Assembly (NCBI GenBank): GCA_000421005.1
Contig: ATWA01000001.1
Span: 147,674-211,673 of the forward strand
Reading direction: 5' to 3'
Source: Clostridiales bacterium NK3B98
Lineage (GTDB): Bacteria; Bacillota; Clostridia; Oscillospirales; Oscillospiraceae
DNA: 64,000 bases
Positions 17,113-26,955 of the stretch are shown piece after piece. The first letter of the stretch is position 1; each line of letters starts with the position of its first letter. Made by a program: the position numbers and the translations under genes. Below the pieces are notes generated by a model that made no database searches, had not been told where the DNA came from, and worked only from the letters and a program-made list of their open reading frames with translations.

Positions 17113-17120
17113 AGACTGTA

Positions 17121-17160
17121 GACAAACCCACTTCCAACACAAGATGGAAGTGGGTTTGTC
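17121..17160. repeat. Perfect 16-bp inverted repeat
   Basis: Arms 17121-17136 and 17145-17160 (GACAAACCCACTTCCA and its complement) with an eight-base loop. It directly follows the rplL terminator and precedes the stop of the convergent gene at 17193, for which it may act as a terminator without a strong T run. Confidence 0.7.
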
Positions 17161-17192
17161 TATGGTCTGAGCCCTGCGACGGTGGTCATGGC

Positions 17193-17966
17193 TCATGGGG
17201 CAGGCAGCAGCGTCCCGGCGCAGTCGCTGATCTCACTCCACGCCGCCGCCCACCGGCGAATCCCCGACTTTTGGGCAATTTCCAGCTTGCGCTGTAAGCT
17301 GGCAGCGTCATCAAACAGGACAAAATGCACCCCGTCCCGTCCGCAGTAGGTGAAATACCGGGTGCAGAGATCCTCCGACCAGTAGATACAGGGACGGCGC
17401 TGACGCAGGCCGGATAGCTCCTGCGCCGAGAGATGCCGCCCGGTGCCTCCTGCGGCGGGGAGACGGAAGTCGTCACTGAGCCGTTCCAGCGCCAGCACCA
17501 GACGGCTGGCACCGTACCGCTCTGCCGCCTCGTGGAGCCGAAGCTCCAGACTTCCCCCGGACAGGGCGGAGGAAATCATGACCAATGCCGAATCGGTCAC
17601 CCCGGCGTAAGCCTCCGGGACCATGACGGTCAGCCCTGCCCGCTCCAAAGCGTGACCCAGTGTCCGGGTAAAACGAAACACCTCCCGGCTGAACTGCTCC
17701 CAATCCGCCAGCACCCCCGCTGCACCCCGGCTGCGGCATTCCAGCACGCACTGACGGCAAAAGGAATCGGCGTTTCCCTCCGGCGGCGCTGCCCCCAGCC
17801 GGATACCCAGCAGCCCCCCGGAAACGGAAATCGGACCGCAGGAGCGGCAAAGTCTGGGTCCCGCTCCCACCTGATAGGCGTGAAGCACACCACGAACCGC
17901 ATAGCGGGCGATTGCGTCTGTTTCCTCTGGTGCAACAATACAAAAACAGGAAGAATTTGCACCCAT
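17193..17966 (-). CDS. Cytoplasmic GH18-like TIM-barrel fragment protein, function unknown
   Basis: The product has 257 residues. The C-terminal half resembles glycoside hydrolase 18 barrels of the spore-cortex YaaH type: VHFVLFDDAASLQRKLEIAQKSGIRRWAAAW is like the final barrel segment, and RLVLALERLSDDFRLP like a barrel strand. The catalytic DxxDxxE is not seen; there is no signal peptide. The N-terminal part has paired Cys (CRSCG, CRQCVLEC) that could bind metal. The ribosome site before 17966 is weak, so the start is uncertain. A degenerate or non-catalytic barrel is the best guess; the assignment is tentative. Confidence 0.4.
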   Translation of the reverse strand: MGANSSCFCIVAPEETDAIARYAVRGVLHAYQVGAGPRLCRSCGPISVSGGLLGIRLGAAPPEGNADSFCRQCVLECRSRGAAGVLADWEQFSREVFRFTRTLGHALERAGLTVMVPEAYAGVTDSALVMISSALSGGSLELRLHEAAERYGASRLVLALERLSDDFRLPAAGGTGRHLSAQELSGLRQRRPCIYWSEDLCTRYFTYCGRDGVHFVLFDDAASLQRKLEIAQKSGIRRWAAAWSEISDCAGTLLPAP

Positions 17967-17984
17967 CTCTCAGCAGACCCCCTC

Positions 17985-18013
17985 TTGTAACTATTCGTAA
18001 ACTATGCTATACT
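17985..18013 (+). promoter_or_regulatory. Sigma-A-type promoter for the YqeG operon
   Basis: TTGTAA (17985-17990), 17-base spacer, TATACT (18008-18013), ~60 bases before the start at 18074. Confidence 0.6.
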
Positions 18014-18073
18014 GCTTGTAATCTTCGGCAATTTAGATGATACAATCTATGCCGCAGGAGGGGAGGAAAGACT

Positions 18074-18580
18074 ATGCCGCTGCCTCTCATTCCGGATTAT
18101 CGGGTGGACAGCGTTTATGATCTGACCCCTGAACGGCTGCGCCGATCAGGCAAAACGCTGGTGCTGGCCGATCTGGACAATACCCTTGCCCGGTACCGGC
18201 AAAAGGAGCCGGATCAGGCGCTGATGGATTGGAAAGCCCGGCTGAATCAGGCAGGCATCACCGTGTTCATCCTCTCCAACGGACGAAAGCCCTTTCGCTC
18301 CCGCCGCTTTGCTCAGGCGTTTCAGGTGGACTTCATCAGCCATGCGGGCAAGCCCCGCCCCCGGGGCTTCCGGGCTGCGCTGGAGCAGACCGGTGCCACG
18401 GCGGAGGAGACCATTATGATCGGCGATCAGATTTTTACCGACATCTGGGGTGCCAACCGGGCGGGCATTACCTCGGTGCTGTGCCGCCCTGTGGCACTGG
18501 ATACCGTCTTTCGCCGCATCCGCTACGCCGTGGAGACCCCCTTCCGGGCCGCCTGCCCCCACGGGGAGGGACTGCCATGA
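18074..18580 (+). CDS. YqeG-family HAD phosphatase
   Basis: The product has 168 residues. HAD motifs: I ADLDNTL (nucleophile Asp ~34), II LSNGR, III KPRPRGF, IV IGDQIFTDIWGANRAG. This matches the YqeG HAD-IIIA family related to phosphatidylglycerophosphate phosphatases; the physiological substrate is not certain. Ribosome site AGGAGGGGAGG. The stop codon overlaps the next start as ATGA. Confidence 0.85.
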   Translation: MPLPLIPDYRVDSVYDLTPERLRRSGKTLVLADLDNTLARYRQKEPDQALMDWKARLNQAGITVFILSNGRKPFRSRRFAQAFQVDFISHAGKPRPRGFRAALEQTGATAEETIMIGDQIFTDIWGANRAGITSVLCRPVALDTVFRRIRYAVETPFRAACPHGEGLP

Positions 18581-19440
18581 GGGCAAGGTTTGGTGTGGCG
18601 GGCAATTCGGATGCCTTTTCCAAATACAGTAAATCCAGTCTGGACGCTCCTGCATGGCTGCACGGGCAGGGATTGGACTGGTACGAATACCAGTGCGGCA
18701 GAGGAGTGCGTATCTCTCAGCAGACCGCCGCTCAATTGGGGAAGAACGCCCGTCAGGCGGGTATCGGTCTTTCCCTTCATGCCCCCTATTTTATCAGTCT
18801 GGCCAACCCGGAGGCGGTGGAGCGGAATACCGGCTATGTGCTGGCCTCCTGTCAGGCGGCGGCGTGGATGGGCGCAGGCCGTGTGGTCATCCACTCCGGG
18901 GCGCTGATGGGACGCACCCGGGCGGAGGCGCTGGACATCGCAAAAGACACGCTGCGAGCAGTAATCGCCGCCTGTGACGAGGCGGGACTGGGGCAGATCA
19001 CCCTCTGCCCGGAGACCATGGGCAAGATCAACCAACTGGGAGATCTGGACGAGGTGCTGGAGCTGTGCCGACTGGATGAACGGCTGCTGCCCTGTGTGGA
19101 CTTCGGTCATCTCTACGCCCGTTCCCTGGGAAGCCTGAACGGCCGGGAGGCATTTTGCGCCATGCTGGACAAAATGGCTTCCGCTTTGGGCGAGGAGCGT
19201 GCCGCCCGGTTCCACAGCCATTTCTCCAAGATTGAGTTTACCCCAAAGGGAGGAGAGTACCGCCATCTGCGGTTCTCTGACCCGGGATGGGGGCCGGACT
19301 TTGCCCCGCTGGCAGAGGAAATTGTAAGACGAGACTGGCATCCGGTATTTGTCTGCGAGAGCGCAGGCACTCAGAGCGAGGACGCTTTGCGGATGAAAGA
19401 GACTTATTTCAACATAAAGGAAGCGGAAGAAAGAAAATGA
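18577..19440 (+). CDS. Endonuclease IV-like TIM-barrel protein
   Basis: The product has 287 residues. Zinc-ligand positions of the AP-endonuclease IV / xylose-isomerase-like barrel are present: His in LSLHAPYF, His in VVIHSG, Glu in CPETMGK, Asp-His in CVDFGHLY, His in FHSHFSK, Glu in CESAGTQ. It likely repairs abasic sites, or is a sugar-phosphate isomerase-like relative. The start at 18577 overlaps the previous stop by ATGA, and its stop overlaps the next start the same way, so the three genes are translationally coupled. Confidence 0.75.
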   Translation: MRARFGVAGNSDAFSKYSKSSLDAPAWLHGQGLDWYEYQCGRGVRISQQTAAQLGKNARQAGIGLSLHAPYFISLANPEAVERNTGYVLASCQAAAWMGAGRVVIHSGALMGRTRAEALDIAKDTLRAVIAACDEAGLGQITLCPETMGKINQLGDLDEVLELCRLDERLLPCVDFGHLYARSLGSLNGREAFCAMLDKMASALGEERAARFHSHFSKIEFTPKGGEYRHLRFSDPGWGPDFAPLAEEIVRRDWHPVFVCESAGTQSEDALRMKETYFNIKEAEERK

Positions 19441-20507
19441 ACCATCTCAGCAGCATTCAGGAGAAGCTGAAGCAATATGATATCGATGCCATGCTGGTCA
19501 CCGGAGAGAGCAACGAGGCCTACGCTGTGGGGTTCCGGGGCGAGGGCGTGGTGCTGGTGGCAGGGACAGAGTGCTGTTACTACACCGATTCCCGGTACAT
19601 CGAGGCGGCCAACCGTCAGGTGACGGGGTGCAACATTCAGATGATCTCCGGGCAGCGGCACCACATGGTGCTGGCCGGGGAGGACATTGCCCGGATGGGT
19701 CTGCGCCGCATTGGCTTTGAGGAGAACACCATGACGGTGCAGCAGTTCTCCGCATGGCGCAAGGCGCTGGGCAGCGGCGTGGAGCTGGTGCCCGCCGGGA
19801 GTATGCTCACCGACCTTCGTGCCAGCAAGGACAGCGAGGAGCTGGCCCTGATGCAGCAGGCGCAGGATATTACCGACCGCACCTTCACGGAGATTCTGAA
19901 CCATGTGAAGGAAGGGGTCACCGAACAGGAGATTGCGGCGCTGATTACCTACTATCATATGAAGTTCGGTGCCAGCAAGAACTCCTTTGACCCCATTGTG
20001 GCATCCGGAGCCAACGGCTCCATGCCCCATGCCATTCCGGGGGAGAAGACCATCCGTCGGGGCGAGTTTGTCACCATGGACTTTGGCTGTATCTACGGCG
20101 GCTACTGCTCGGATATGACCCGCACCGTGGCGGTGGGGCAGCCCAGCGAAGAGATGGAGCTGGTCTACCACACGGTGGCAAAGGCGCAGCTTGCGGGCAT
20201 CCATGCCGTCCACGCGGGGGTCATTGGCGCTGACGTACACGAGGCGGCTGCGGCGGTCATCCGGGAGGCTGGCTATGGGGACTACTTTGGCCATGGATTT
20301 GGTCACTCTCTGGGTCTGGAGATTCACGAGGATCCGGGGTTCCGCCCCGCCAACCGCAACCCCATGCCGGAGGGCGCAGTGGTCTCCGCAGAGCCGGGCA
20401 TCTACCTGCCGGGACGGTTCGGTGTGCGGATCGAGGATGTTTTGATGGTGAGGCGGGAGGGGTGCCATGTGCTGACCCACTCCCCCAAGGAACTGATTGT
20501 CTTGTGA
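19437..20507 (+). CDS. M24B Xaa-Pro aminopeptidase
   Basis: The product has 356 residues with creatinase/prolidase N-domain (~1-125) and the pita-bread metallopeptidase domain. Metal ligands: Asp in MDFGCIYGGYCSD, His in HGFGHSLGLEIHE, Glu in SAEPGIY, Glu in RIEDVLM. It removes N-terminal residues before proline. Its ATG overlaps the previous gene's TGA, and the secreted-protein gene starts 24 bases downstream, so it may be co-transcribed with it. Confidence 0.9.
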   Translation: MNHLSSIQEKLKQYDIDAMLVTGESNEAYAVGFRGEGVVLVAGTECCYYTDSRYIEAANRQVTGCNIQMISGQRHHMVLAGEDIARMGLRRIGFEENTMTVQQFSAWRKALGSGVELVPAGSMLTDLRASKDSEELALMQQAQDITDRTFTEILNHVKEGVTEQEIAALITYYHMKFGASKNSFDPIVASGANGSMPHAIPGEKTIRRGEFVTMDFGCIYGGYCSDMTRTVAVGQPSEEMELVYHTVAKAQLAGIHAVHAGVIGADVHEAAAAVIREAGYGDYFGHGFGHSLGLEIHEDPGFRPANRNPMPEGAVVSAEPGIYLPGRFGVRIEDVLMVRREGCHVLTHSPKELIVL

Positions 20508-20531
20508 TAGAAGAAGAAAGTGAGGATTATC

Positions 20532-23072
20532 ATGCGGCAAATCAATAAAACTCTGGCACTGCTGCTGGCACTGCTCACATTTTGCAGCGTACTGCCTGTG
20601 CCTGCGCAGGCAACCGGGAATAGCGCCTATGCGCTTCGGTCGGAAGTCATCCGCTGCGGCGCCAACCTGAACTGGACAGTGGACAATGCAGGCGTGCTGA
20701 CCATCAGCGGCAGCGGTGCCATGGAAAACTTTTTCGACGAGACATCTGCTCCGTGGCTGAGCGGCTATGCAGGGAAGATTGTCAAAGTGGTGATCGAAAA
20801 CGGAGTCACCACAGTGGGAGACTACGCCTTTTTCGGCTGCTCCAATCTGGCTCAGGTGGAGCTGCCTGACAGCCTGACTGCCATCGGAGATTACGCCTTT
20901 GCCGGCTGCGTCCGGCTGCGTCAGGTGGAAATTCCCGGCAGCGTCAGCAAAATCGGAGAGCAGGCGCTGGGCTTTCAGATCAACGGCAAGCCATATACCG
21001 GCCTGACGATTATGGGCGAAGCCGATTCCAGGGCGCAGGCCTACGCTGCCGCCCAGAGCCATATCACCTTCCGTTCGGTGACGGCAGAGACTGCTCTGAC
21101 CTCTCCCAGGGTGTCCTCTGTGGCGCTGGGCATGGATTTTGCCGCAGTGAACTGGGCCAGTGCGGGAAGCGGCGTCACCTACCGGGTATACTATCGCAAG
21201 GGCAGCGGATCATGGGTCAGCGCAGGGGATACCAAAGAGCTGACCATGAATGTAAGCAGGCTGGAAAGCGGAAGCAAATACACCTTTGCGGTGGTCTGTC
21301 TGAACCACAGCGGAAAGCCCAGTTATGAGCCGGACGCTGCCTTGGGTAAAACGGTGACCTATCTCTCCGCTCCTGAGCTGAGCGGTCTGGTGGTCATTTC
21401 CGGCGGCGTGCAGGTGAAGTGGAAGAGAGTGACCGGCGCTGCCAAATACCGGGTGTTTTATAAGCTGCCCGGTGGAAAATGGAAAGGGGCAGGGGATACC
21501 ACCGGAACATACCTGAATGTGAAAAAACTGTCTGTGGGCAATACCTACACCTTTACCGTGCGCTGCATTACGGCTGATGCCAGAAGCTATGCCAGCGGAT
21601 ATGACGGCAAGGGGATGAGCATTCCTGTTTTGGAGACGCCCAAAATCACCTCTGCGGTCAACGTGAACGGCGGCGTGCAGCTCAAGTGGAACAGAGTGAC
21701 CGGCGCTGCCAAGTACCGGGTGTTTTATCGGATCGGCAGCGGCAGTTGGAAGGGCATTGCGGACACCACCGGAACTTCTCTGTTGGCAAAGGGACTGAGC
21801 AGCAATACCACCTACCGGTTCACGGTGCGCTGCCTTTCCTCGGATGGCAAGATGTATACCAGCGCCTATGACGCAACAGGTGTTGTCAGAGCGTATTACA
21901 CTGTGCCGGAGTTATCTGGCGTGTACAATGACACCAATGGCGTCAGCGTCCGGTGGCACCAGACAGCAGGTGTCAGCAAATACCGGGTGTTTTACCGGCA
22001 CAGCGGCGGGAGCTGGATTGCGGCTGGCGATACCACAGGTACGGCTCTGACTGTGACCGGTCTTACTTCCGGAGAGAGCTACACCTTTACCGTCCGGGGG
22101 ATTAACAGCGCTGCTACTGCCTATACCACAGGTTATAACGCCACTGGACGGAGCATCACCTATATTCAGGCTCCCAAACTGATAGGGGCCTCCTGTGAAA
22201 ACGGCGTGTTTACGGTTCACTGGAAAGCAAGCTCCGGTGCGGAAAAATACCGGGTGTTCTACAAAAACAGCGCAGGCAAATGGAAGAAGCTGGGCGACAC
22301 CACCGGCACCAGCTTCAGGACAAAAGCGCTGAACGCAAATACCCCCCAGACCTTTACCGTGCGCTGCATCAATGCGAGCGCCAGTGCGTTTACCAGCGGC
22401 TACGATTCCAGAGGCGTGGTGGCCGGCGCAGGCGGTCCGCTGAGCTATAACTTTACCAGCGGCTATCTCAACAGCCAGTACTATACCAACCTGATGAACG
22501 TCCACCTGACCGGCAATCCGAGAGACGACATTGTTGCTGTCGCCATGTCCCAGCTGGGCTATCACGAGGGCAAAAGCGGCGACACCAGCGGCAGCGGCAA
22601 CGGCTACGATATGGATAACTACACCGAGTACGGGCGCTGGTATTACAACCATGTGGACTCCGGCGATGTGTTCTATCGAGGCGCCTGGTGCAGTATGTTT
22701 GCCTCCTGGTGTGCCAACGAGGCGGGTATTTCCACCAATGTGATTCCCCGCCGCGCGCTGGTAGCCTATATGGCAGATTCCTTTGGCAATATGGGCAGGT
22801 ATTACACATGGAACCAGTCCGCCTGCGGCTATGGCAGCAAGACCATCCAGAAGGGCGACCTGATTATCTATTCCGAGAGACCGGGCAGCCGTTTGAGCCA
22901 TATCGGTATTGTGACAGGGGTGGTTTATAACGGCGAACGCTGCACCATCTCCACGGTGGAGGGCAATGTGAACGACCAGTGCCGTACCAGACGCTGGATT
23001 ATGACCAAATCCAGCAACGGCTATATCGACGGCGAGCACGTCATCCGCGGCTTCTGCTGTCCCAACTATTGA
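20532..23072 (+). CDS. Large secreted surface protein: BspA repeat, Fn3 repeats, CHAP domain
   Basis: The product has ~846 residues. Signal peptide (~1-28: KTLALLLALLTF..., cleavage after QAT). Residues ~40-180 include BspA-type leucine-rich repeats (VTTVGDYAFFGCSNLAQVELPDSL). Five fibronectin-III-like repeats follow (~195-650), with recurring KYRVFY, WKG.GDTTGT and YTFTVRC segments. The C-terminal ~200 residues form a CHAP-like amidase domain: Cys in GAWCSMFASWCANEAG, His in SRLSHIGIV. It probably remodels the cell wall or binds a surface. The start at 20532 is taken over an in-frame GTG at 20520 because the GAGG site lies between them. Confidence 0.85.
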   Translation: MRQINKTLALLLALLTFCSVLPVPAQATGNSAYALRSEVIRCGANLNWTVDNAGVLTISGSGAMENFFDETSAPWLSGYAGKIVKVVIENGVTTVGDYAFFGCSNLAQVELPDSLTAIGDYAFAGCVRLRQVEIPGSVSKIGEQALGFQINGKPYTGLTIMGEADSRAQAYAAAQSHITFRSVTAETALTSPRVSSVALGMDFAAVNWASAGSGVTYRVYYRKGSGSWVSAGDTKELTMNVSRLESGSKYTFAVVCLNHSGKPSYEPDAALGKTVTYLSAPELSGLVVISGGVQVKWKRVTGAAKYRVFYKLPGGKWKGAGDTTGTYLNVKKLSVGNTYTFTVRCITADARSYASGYDGKGMSIPVLETPKITSAVNVNGGVQLKWNRVTGAAKYRVFYRIGSGSWKGIADTTGTSLLAKGLSSNTTYRFTVRCLSSDGKMYTSAYDATGVVRAYYTVPELSGVYNDTNGVSVRWHQTAGVSKYRVFYRHSGGSWIAAGDTTGTALTVTGLTSGESYTFTVRGINSAATAYTTGYNATGRSITYIQAPKLIGASCENGVFTVHWKASSGAEKYRVFYKNSAGKWKKLGDTTGTSFRTKALNANTPQTFTVRCINASASAFTSGYDSRGVVAGAGGPLSYNFTSGYLNSQYYTNLMNVHLTGNPRDDIVAVAMSQLGYHEGKSGDTSGSGNGYDMDNYTEYGRWYYNHVDSGDVFYRGAWCSMFASWCANEAGISTNVIPRRALVAYMADSFGNMGRYYTWNQSACGYGSKTIQKGDLIIYSERPGSRLSHIGIVTGVVYNGERCTISTVEGNVNDQCRTRRWIMTKSSNGYIDGEHVIRGFCCPNY

Positions 23073-23108
23073 CAGAGCAAAGCAAAACGAGACATTTTCA
23101 GGGAAAAT

Positions 23109-23148
23109 ACAGGCGGCGGAAGCAGGTTTCTGCCGCCTGTTCCTTTTG
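23109..23148 (+). terminator. Terminator after the secreted protein gene
   Basis: ACAGGCGGC / GCCGCCTGT arms (23109-23117, 23132-23140) followed by TCCTTTTG. Confidence 0.8.
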
Positions 23149-23195
23149 AAGGGCAGAGAAAGAGGAGAGAATTTGGATTTTGTGCAAATATTTGC

Positions 23196-23224
23196 TTGAC
23201 TGTACTTATTATCAATGCTATAAT
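23196..23224 (+). promoter_or_regulatory. Promoter of the str operon
   Basis: TTGACT (23196-23201), 17-base spacer, consensus TATAAT (23219-23224), ~60 bases before the L7Ae-like gene. Confidence 0.85.
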
Positions 23225-23286
23225 TCCAAATTGTGACGGTATGCAGAGGCTGCGCCCTCTGCTGCCAACCGACAGGAGGAATCAGC

Positions 23287-23532
23287 GTGGGGAACAAATT
23301 GCCGGTGGGATGTCTGGCCGGAGCCAAACAGACCCGAAAGGCGATTTTAAACGGCACTGCCGAAACCGTCCTGCTGGCCACAGATGCGGACCCTGCTCTC
23401 ACCGAGCCGCTGGAGCGCCTGTGTCTGGAGCATCAGGTACGCTGTACCTGGATCAGCTCCATGCGGGAGCTGGGCGAGCTGTGCCATCTCAAGGTGGGTG
23501 CCGCTGCTGCGGTTTGTCCGCATACAACCTGA
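23287..23532 (+). CDS. L7Ae-family kink-turn RNA-binding protein (YbxF-like)
   Basis: The product has 81 residues. It resembles YbxF: AGAKQTRKAILNG, then LLATDADPALTEPLERLC, ESM-like SSMRELGELC, and the closing VGAAAAV. The position immediately before rpsL matches Bacillus. Start is GTG 23287, six bases after AGGAGG; the upstream ATG in the same frame has no ribosome site. L7Ae proteins bind kink-turn RNA; whether this one binds the ribosome or a leader is not shown by sequence. Confidence 0.85.
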   Translation: MGNKLPVGCLAGAKQTRKAILNGTAETVLLATDADPALTEPLERLCLEHQVRCTWISSMRELGELCHLKVGAAAAVCPHTT

Positions 23533-23596
23533 TTTTAGCGGGAAAGCCCGTTAAAATATATCTTTTTCATCAATGAAGAAAGGAGGAAACCGATTC

Positions 23597-24019
23597 ATGC
23601 CTACTTTTAATCAGCTGGTACGGAAAGGTCGTCAGTCTTCCATCTACAAGTCCAACAGCCCTGCACTTCAGAAAGGCAAGGACACCCTGAAGGACAAGGA
23701 GACCGATCAGCCTTCTCCCCAGAAGCGTGGTGTTTGCACTGCTGTTCGTACCGCCACCCCCAAGAAGCCTAACTCCGCCCTGCGTAAGATCGCCCGTGTG
23801 CGTCTGTCCAACGGCTACGAAGTGACCGCTTATATCCCCGGTGTTGGCCACAACCTGCAGGAGCACTCTGTGGTTATGATCCGTGGCGGTCGTGTCAAGG
23901 ACCTGCCTGGCGTTCGTTACCACATCATCCGCGGCACGCTGGATACCCAGGGCGTCAACGGCCGTATGCAGGCCCGCTCCAAGTACGGTGCCAAGCGTCC
24001 CAAGGCAAAGAAGAAGTAA
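23597..24019 (+). CDS. rpsL: 30S ribosomal protein S12
   Basis: The product has 140 residues. [14 protein letters not shown], the [11 protein letters not shown] loop with wild-type lysines and [12 protein letters not shown] with the wild-type RVKDLPG identify S12 of the decoding centre. The Firmicute-type insertion at ~20-40 ([16 protein letters not shown]) is present. No streptomycin-resistance substitution is apparent. Start 23597 follows AAAGGAGG. Confidence 0.97.
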   Translation: MPTFNQLVRKGRQSSIYKSNSPALQKGKDTLKDKETDQPSPQKRGVCTAVRTATPKKPNSALRKIARVRLSNGYEVTAYIPGVGHNLQEHSVVMIRGGRVKDLPGVRYHIIRGTLDTQGVNGRMQARSKYGAKRPKAKKK

Positions 24020-24217
24020 TCTTTTTCTTACCACCAACTCTCTTAAAAGCACTTTCTGCGCGATATGGCGCAAGGCAAATGCCTTCGTCTAAGACGCTTA
24101 CTATAGATTATGGTACGCTCTTGGCAAGGCACTGGACAGGCATGGCCTGTCTGCACGGGAGACGCAAAGTCCCCCGAGTACCGATGAAATCATCTTATTA
24201 TGAAGGAGGGAAGTAAA

Positions 24218-24688
24218 GTGCCCAGAAGAGGAAATGTACCCAAGCGGGAAATTCTGCCCGATCCTATGTATAATTCCGTGCTGGTGTCCAAGCTGGTCAA
24301 CAGCATCATGCTCGACGGCAAGAAGGGCGTGGCTCAGAAGGTCGTTTACGGCGCTTTTGACATCATCAAGGAAAAGACCGGCAAGGAACCCATTGAGGTG
24401 TTCCACACCGCCATGGAGAATGTCATGCCCAGCCTGGAGGTCAAGTCCCGCCGTGTAGGCGGCGCTACCTATCAGGTGCCCATGGAGGTTCGTCCCGCAC
24501 GCCGCCAGACCCTCGGTCTGCGCTGGCTCACCCTGTATTCCCGTAACCGCAGCGAGCGCACCATGAAGGAGCGTCTGGCTGCCGAGCTGATGGATGCAGC
24601 CAACAACACCGGCTCCTCCGTGAAAAAGCGTGAGGATGTCCACAAGATGGCCGAGGCCAACAAGGCATTCGCCCACTTCCGTTGGTAA
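24218..24688 (+). CDS. rpsG: 30S ribosomal protein S7
   Basis: The product has 156 residues, with the canonical [19 protein letters not shown] start and [32 protein letters not shown] end. It organises the 3' domain of 16S rRNA. GTG start at 24218 follows GAAGGAGGGAA; the in-frame ATG at 24200 carries part of that site. The ~198-base gap after rpsL contains short hairpins but no clear terminator, so it is read as one operon with rpsL. Confidence 0.97.
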   Translation: MPRRGNVPKREILPDPMYNSVLVSKLVNSIMLDGKKGVAQKVVYGAFDIIKEKTGKEPIEVFHTAMENVMPSLEVKSRRVGGATYQVPMEVRPARRQTLGLRWLTLYSRNRSERTMKERLAAELMDAANNTGSSVKKREDVHKMAEANKAFAHFRW

Positions 24689-24733
24689 TCCCTGCAACCC
24701 ATACGAGAATCGACATTATAAGGAGCACAATCA

Positions 24734-26836
24734 ATGCCCAGAAAAGTTACTCTGGAAAAGACCAGAAATATTGGCATCATGGCTCACATCGATGCCGGTA
24801 AAACAACGACTACTGAGCGTATTCTGTACTACACCGGTATCAACCATAAGATCGGTGAGACCCATGAGGGCACTGCCACCATGGACTGGATGGTGCAGGA
24901 GCAGGAGCGCGGCATTACTATTACCTCCGCCGCTACCACCTGCTTCTGGTCCGGCTCCAATAAGCAGTTTGAGCCCCACCGGATCAACATCATCGACACC
25001 CCGGGTCACGTGGACTTCACCGTTGAGGTGGAGCGCTCCCTGCGTGTGCTGGACGGCTCCGTTACCGTTCTGTGCGCCAAGGGCGGCGTAGAGCCCCAGT
25101 CCGAGACTGTCTGGCGTCAGGCGGACCACTACAAAGTCCCCCGCATGATCTACGTCAATAAGATGGACATCATGGGCGCTGACTTCTATCACGTTCTGGA
25201 CATGATCCACGAGCGCCTGAAGGCGAATGCCGTCCCCATCCAGCTCCCCATCGGCGCTGAGGCGGACTTCAAGGGCATCATCGACCTGGTGGAGATGAAC
25301 GCCGATGTCTATTATGACGACATGGGCAAGGATATGCGTGTGGAGCCCATCCCCGAGGACATGATGGATCTGGCTCAGGAATATCGCGCCAAGCTGCTGG
25401 ACAGCGTGGCCGATATGGACGAGGAGATCATGATGATGGTCCTGGAGGAGGAAGAGGTTCCTACCGACATGATCCGTGCTGCCCTGCGTAAGGGTACCAT
25501 TGAGAACAAGATCGTTCCTGTGGTCTGCGGTACTTCCTACCGCAACAAGGGTGTGCAGAAGCTGCTGGATGCCGTGGTGGACTATATGCCCTCCCCGGTG
25601 GACATCCCTGCCATCAAGGGTATCGACCCTGAGACCGACGGCGAAACCGAGCGTCCCGCTGATGACAACGCTCCCTTCTCCGCTCTGGCCTTCAAGATCA
25701 TGACCGACCCCTATGTGGGCCGGCTCAGCTTCATCCGTGTTTACTCCGGTCACCTGACCAGCGGCAGCGCCGTGCTGAACTCCACCAAGAAAAAGCGCGA
25801 GCGTATCGGCCGTCTGCTGCAGATGCACGCCAACCATCGTGAGGATATTGACGCCGTCTATTCCGGCGACATCGCCGCCGCTGTGGGTCTGAAGAACACC
25901 ACCACCGGCGACACCCTCTGCACTGACGAGGCTCCCGTCATTCTGGAGTCCATGGAGTTCCCCGAGCCCGTGATCCGGGTGGCCATCGAGCCCAAGACCA
26001 AAGCTGGTCAGGAGAAGATGACCGTCGCCCTCATCAAGCTGGCAGAGGAGGACCCCACCTTCAAGACCTACACCGACGAAGAGACGGGTCAGACCATCAT
26101 CGCCGGCATGGGCGAGCTGCACCTGCAGATTATCGTGGATCGTCTGCTGCGTGAGTTCAAGGTGGAAGCCAACGTAGGCGCGCCTCAGGTGGCCTACAAG
26201 GAGACCATCCGCAAGAAGGTGGATCAGGAGACCAAGTACAAGCGCCAGAGCGGTGGTTCCGGTCAGTACGGTCACGTCAAGATCATTGTGGAGCCCAACG
26301 AGTCCGGCAAGGGCTACGAGTTCATCAACTCTGTGGTGGGCGGCTCCATCCCCAAGGAATTCATTCCCGCCGTGGACAGTGGTATTCAGGGCGCCCTGCA
26401 GGCCGGTGTGCTGGCAGGCTACCCCGTGGTGGACGTGAAGGTCACCCTGTATGACGGCTCTTATCACGAGGTGGACTCCTCCGAAATGGCATTTAAGATC
26501 GCCGGCTCCATGGCCTTCAAGGAGGCTATGCGCAAGGCAGATCCCGTCATTCAGGAGCCTATCATGAAGGTCTCTGTCACCGCCCCCGATGACTATATCG
26601 GCGACGTGATTGGCGATCTGAACTCCCGCCGTGGCATGATTCAGGGCATGGAGCCCCGCAGCGGCGCCACTCAGGTGGACGCTTTCGTGCCTCTGGCCGA
26701 GATGTTCGGTTATGCTACTGACCTGCGCTCCCGTACTCAGGGCCGCGGCCAGTACACCATGGAGCCCAGCCACTATGTGGACGTGCCCCGCAGCATCGCT
26801 GACAAGATTGTGGCTGATCGTGGCCACAAGGGCTAA
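24734..26836 (+). CDS. fusA: Elongation factor G
   Basis: The product has 700 residues, the usual length. GTPase motifs [30 protein letters not shown] and NKMDIMGA are followed by domains II-V, including GQYGHVKI and the C-terminal [10 protein letters not shown]. It translocates tRNA and mRNA after peptide-bond formation. Ribosome site AAGGAG. It is part of the str operon ahead of tuf. Confidence 0.98.
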   Translation: MPRKVTLEKTRNIGIMAHIDAGKTTTTERILYYTGINHKIGETHEGTATMDWMVQEQERGITITSAATTCFWSGSNKQFEPHRINIIDTPGHVDFTVEVERSLRVLDGSVTVLCAKGGVEPQSETVWRQADHYKVPRMIYVNKMDIMGADFYHVLDMIHERLKANAVPIQLPIGAEADFKGIIDLVEMNADVYYDDMGKDMRVEPIPEDMMDLAQEYRAKLLDSVADMDEEIMMMVLEEEEVPTDMIRAALRKGTIENKIVPVVCGTSYRNKGVQKLLDAVVDYMPSPVDIPAIKGIDPETDGETERPADDNAPFSALAFKIMTDPYVGRLSFIRVYSGHLTSGSAVLNSTKKKRERIGRLLQMHANHREDIDAVYSGDIAAAVGLKNTTTGDTLCTDEAPVILESMEFPEPVIRVAIEPKTKAGQEKMTVALIKLAEEDPTFKTYTDEETGQTIIAGMGELHLQIIVDRLLREFKVEANVGAPQVAYKETIRKKVDQETKYKRQSGGSGQYGHVKIIVEPNESGKGYEFINSVVGGSIPKEFIPAVDSGIQGALQAGVLAGYPVVDVKVTLYDGSYHEVDSSEMAFKIAGSMAFKEAMRKADPVIQEPIMKVSVTAPDDYIGDVIGDLNSRRGMIQGMEPRSGATQVDAFVPLAEMFGYATDLRSRTQGRGQYTMEPSHYVDVPRSIADKIVADRGHKG

Positions 26837-26871
26837 TTTGGCGGAGAAAGCGAAAAAACTATTGCAATTCT

Positions 26872-26900
26872 CCGCTTGATAGGGTACAATGTCCCTATCA
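26872..26900 (+). promoter_or_regulatory. Promoter for tuf, inside nested inverted repeats
   Basis: TTGCAA (26872-26877), 17-base spacer, TACAAT (26895-26900), giving tuf an extra promoter. Inverted repeats surround both boxes: GCGGAGAA (26841-26848) with TTCTCCGC (26878-26885), and GATAGGG (26888-26894) with CCCTATC (26903-26909). Confidence 0.65.
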
Positions 26901-26955
26901 ATGCACAAGCAAATGACCCATTTTTCTGTATTTTACTCTCAAGGAGGAAATTCAA

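Noticed and set aside
24731..26908. 725-residue minus-strand open frame opposite fusA
   Set aside because: Antisense shadow of fusA with no recognisable motif.
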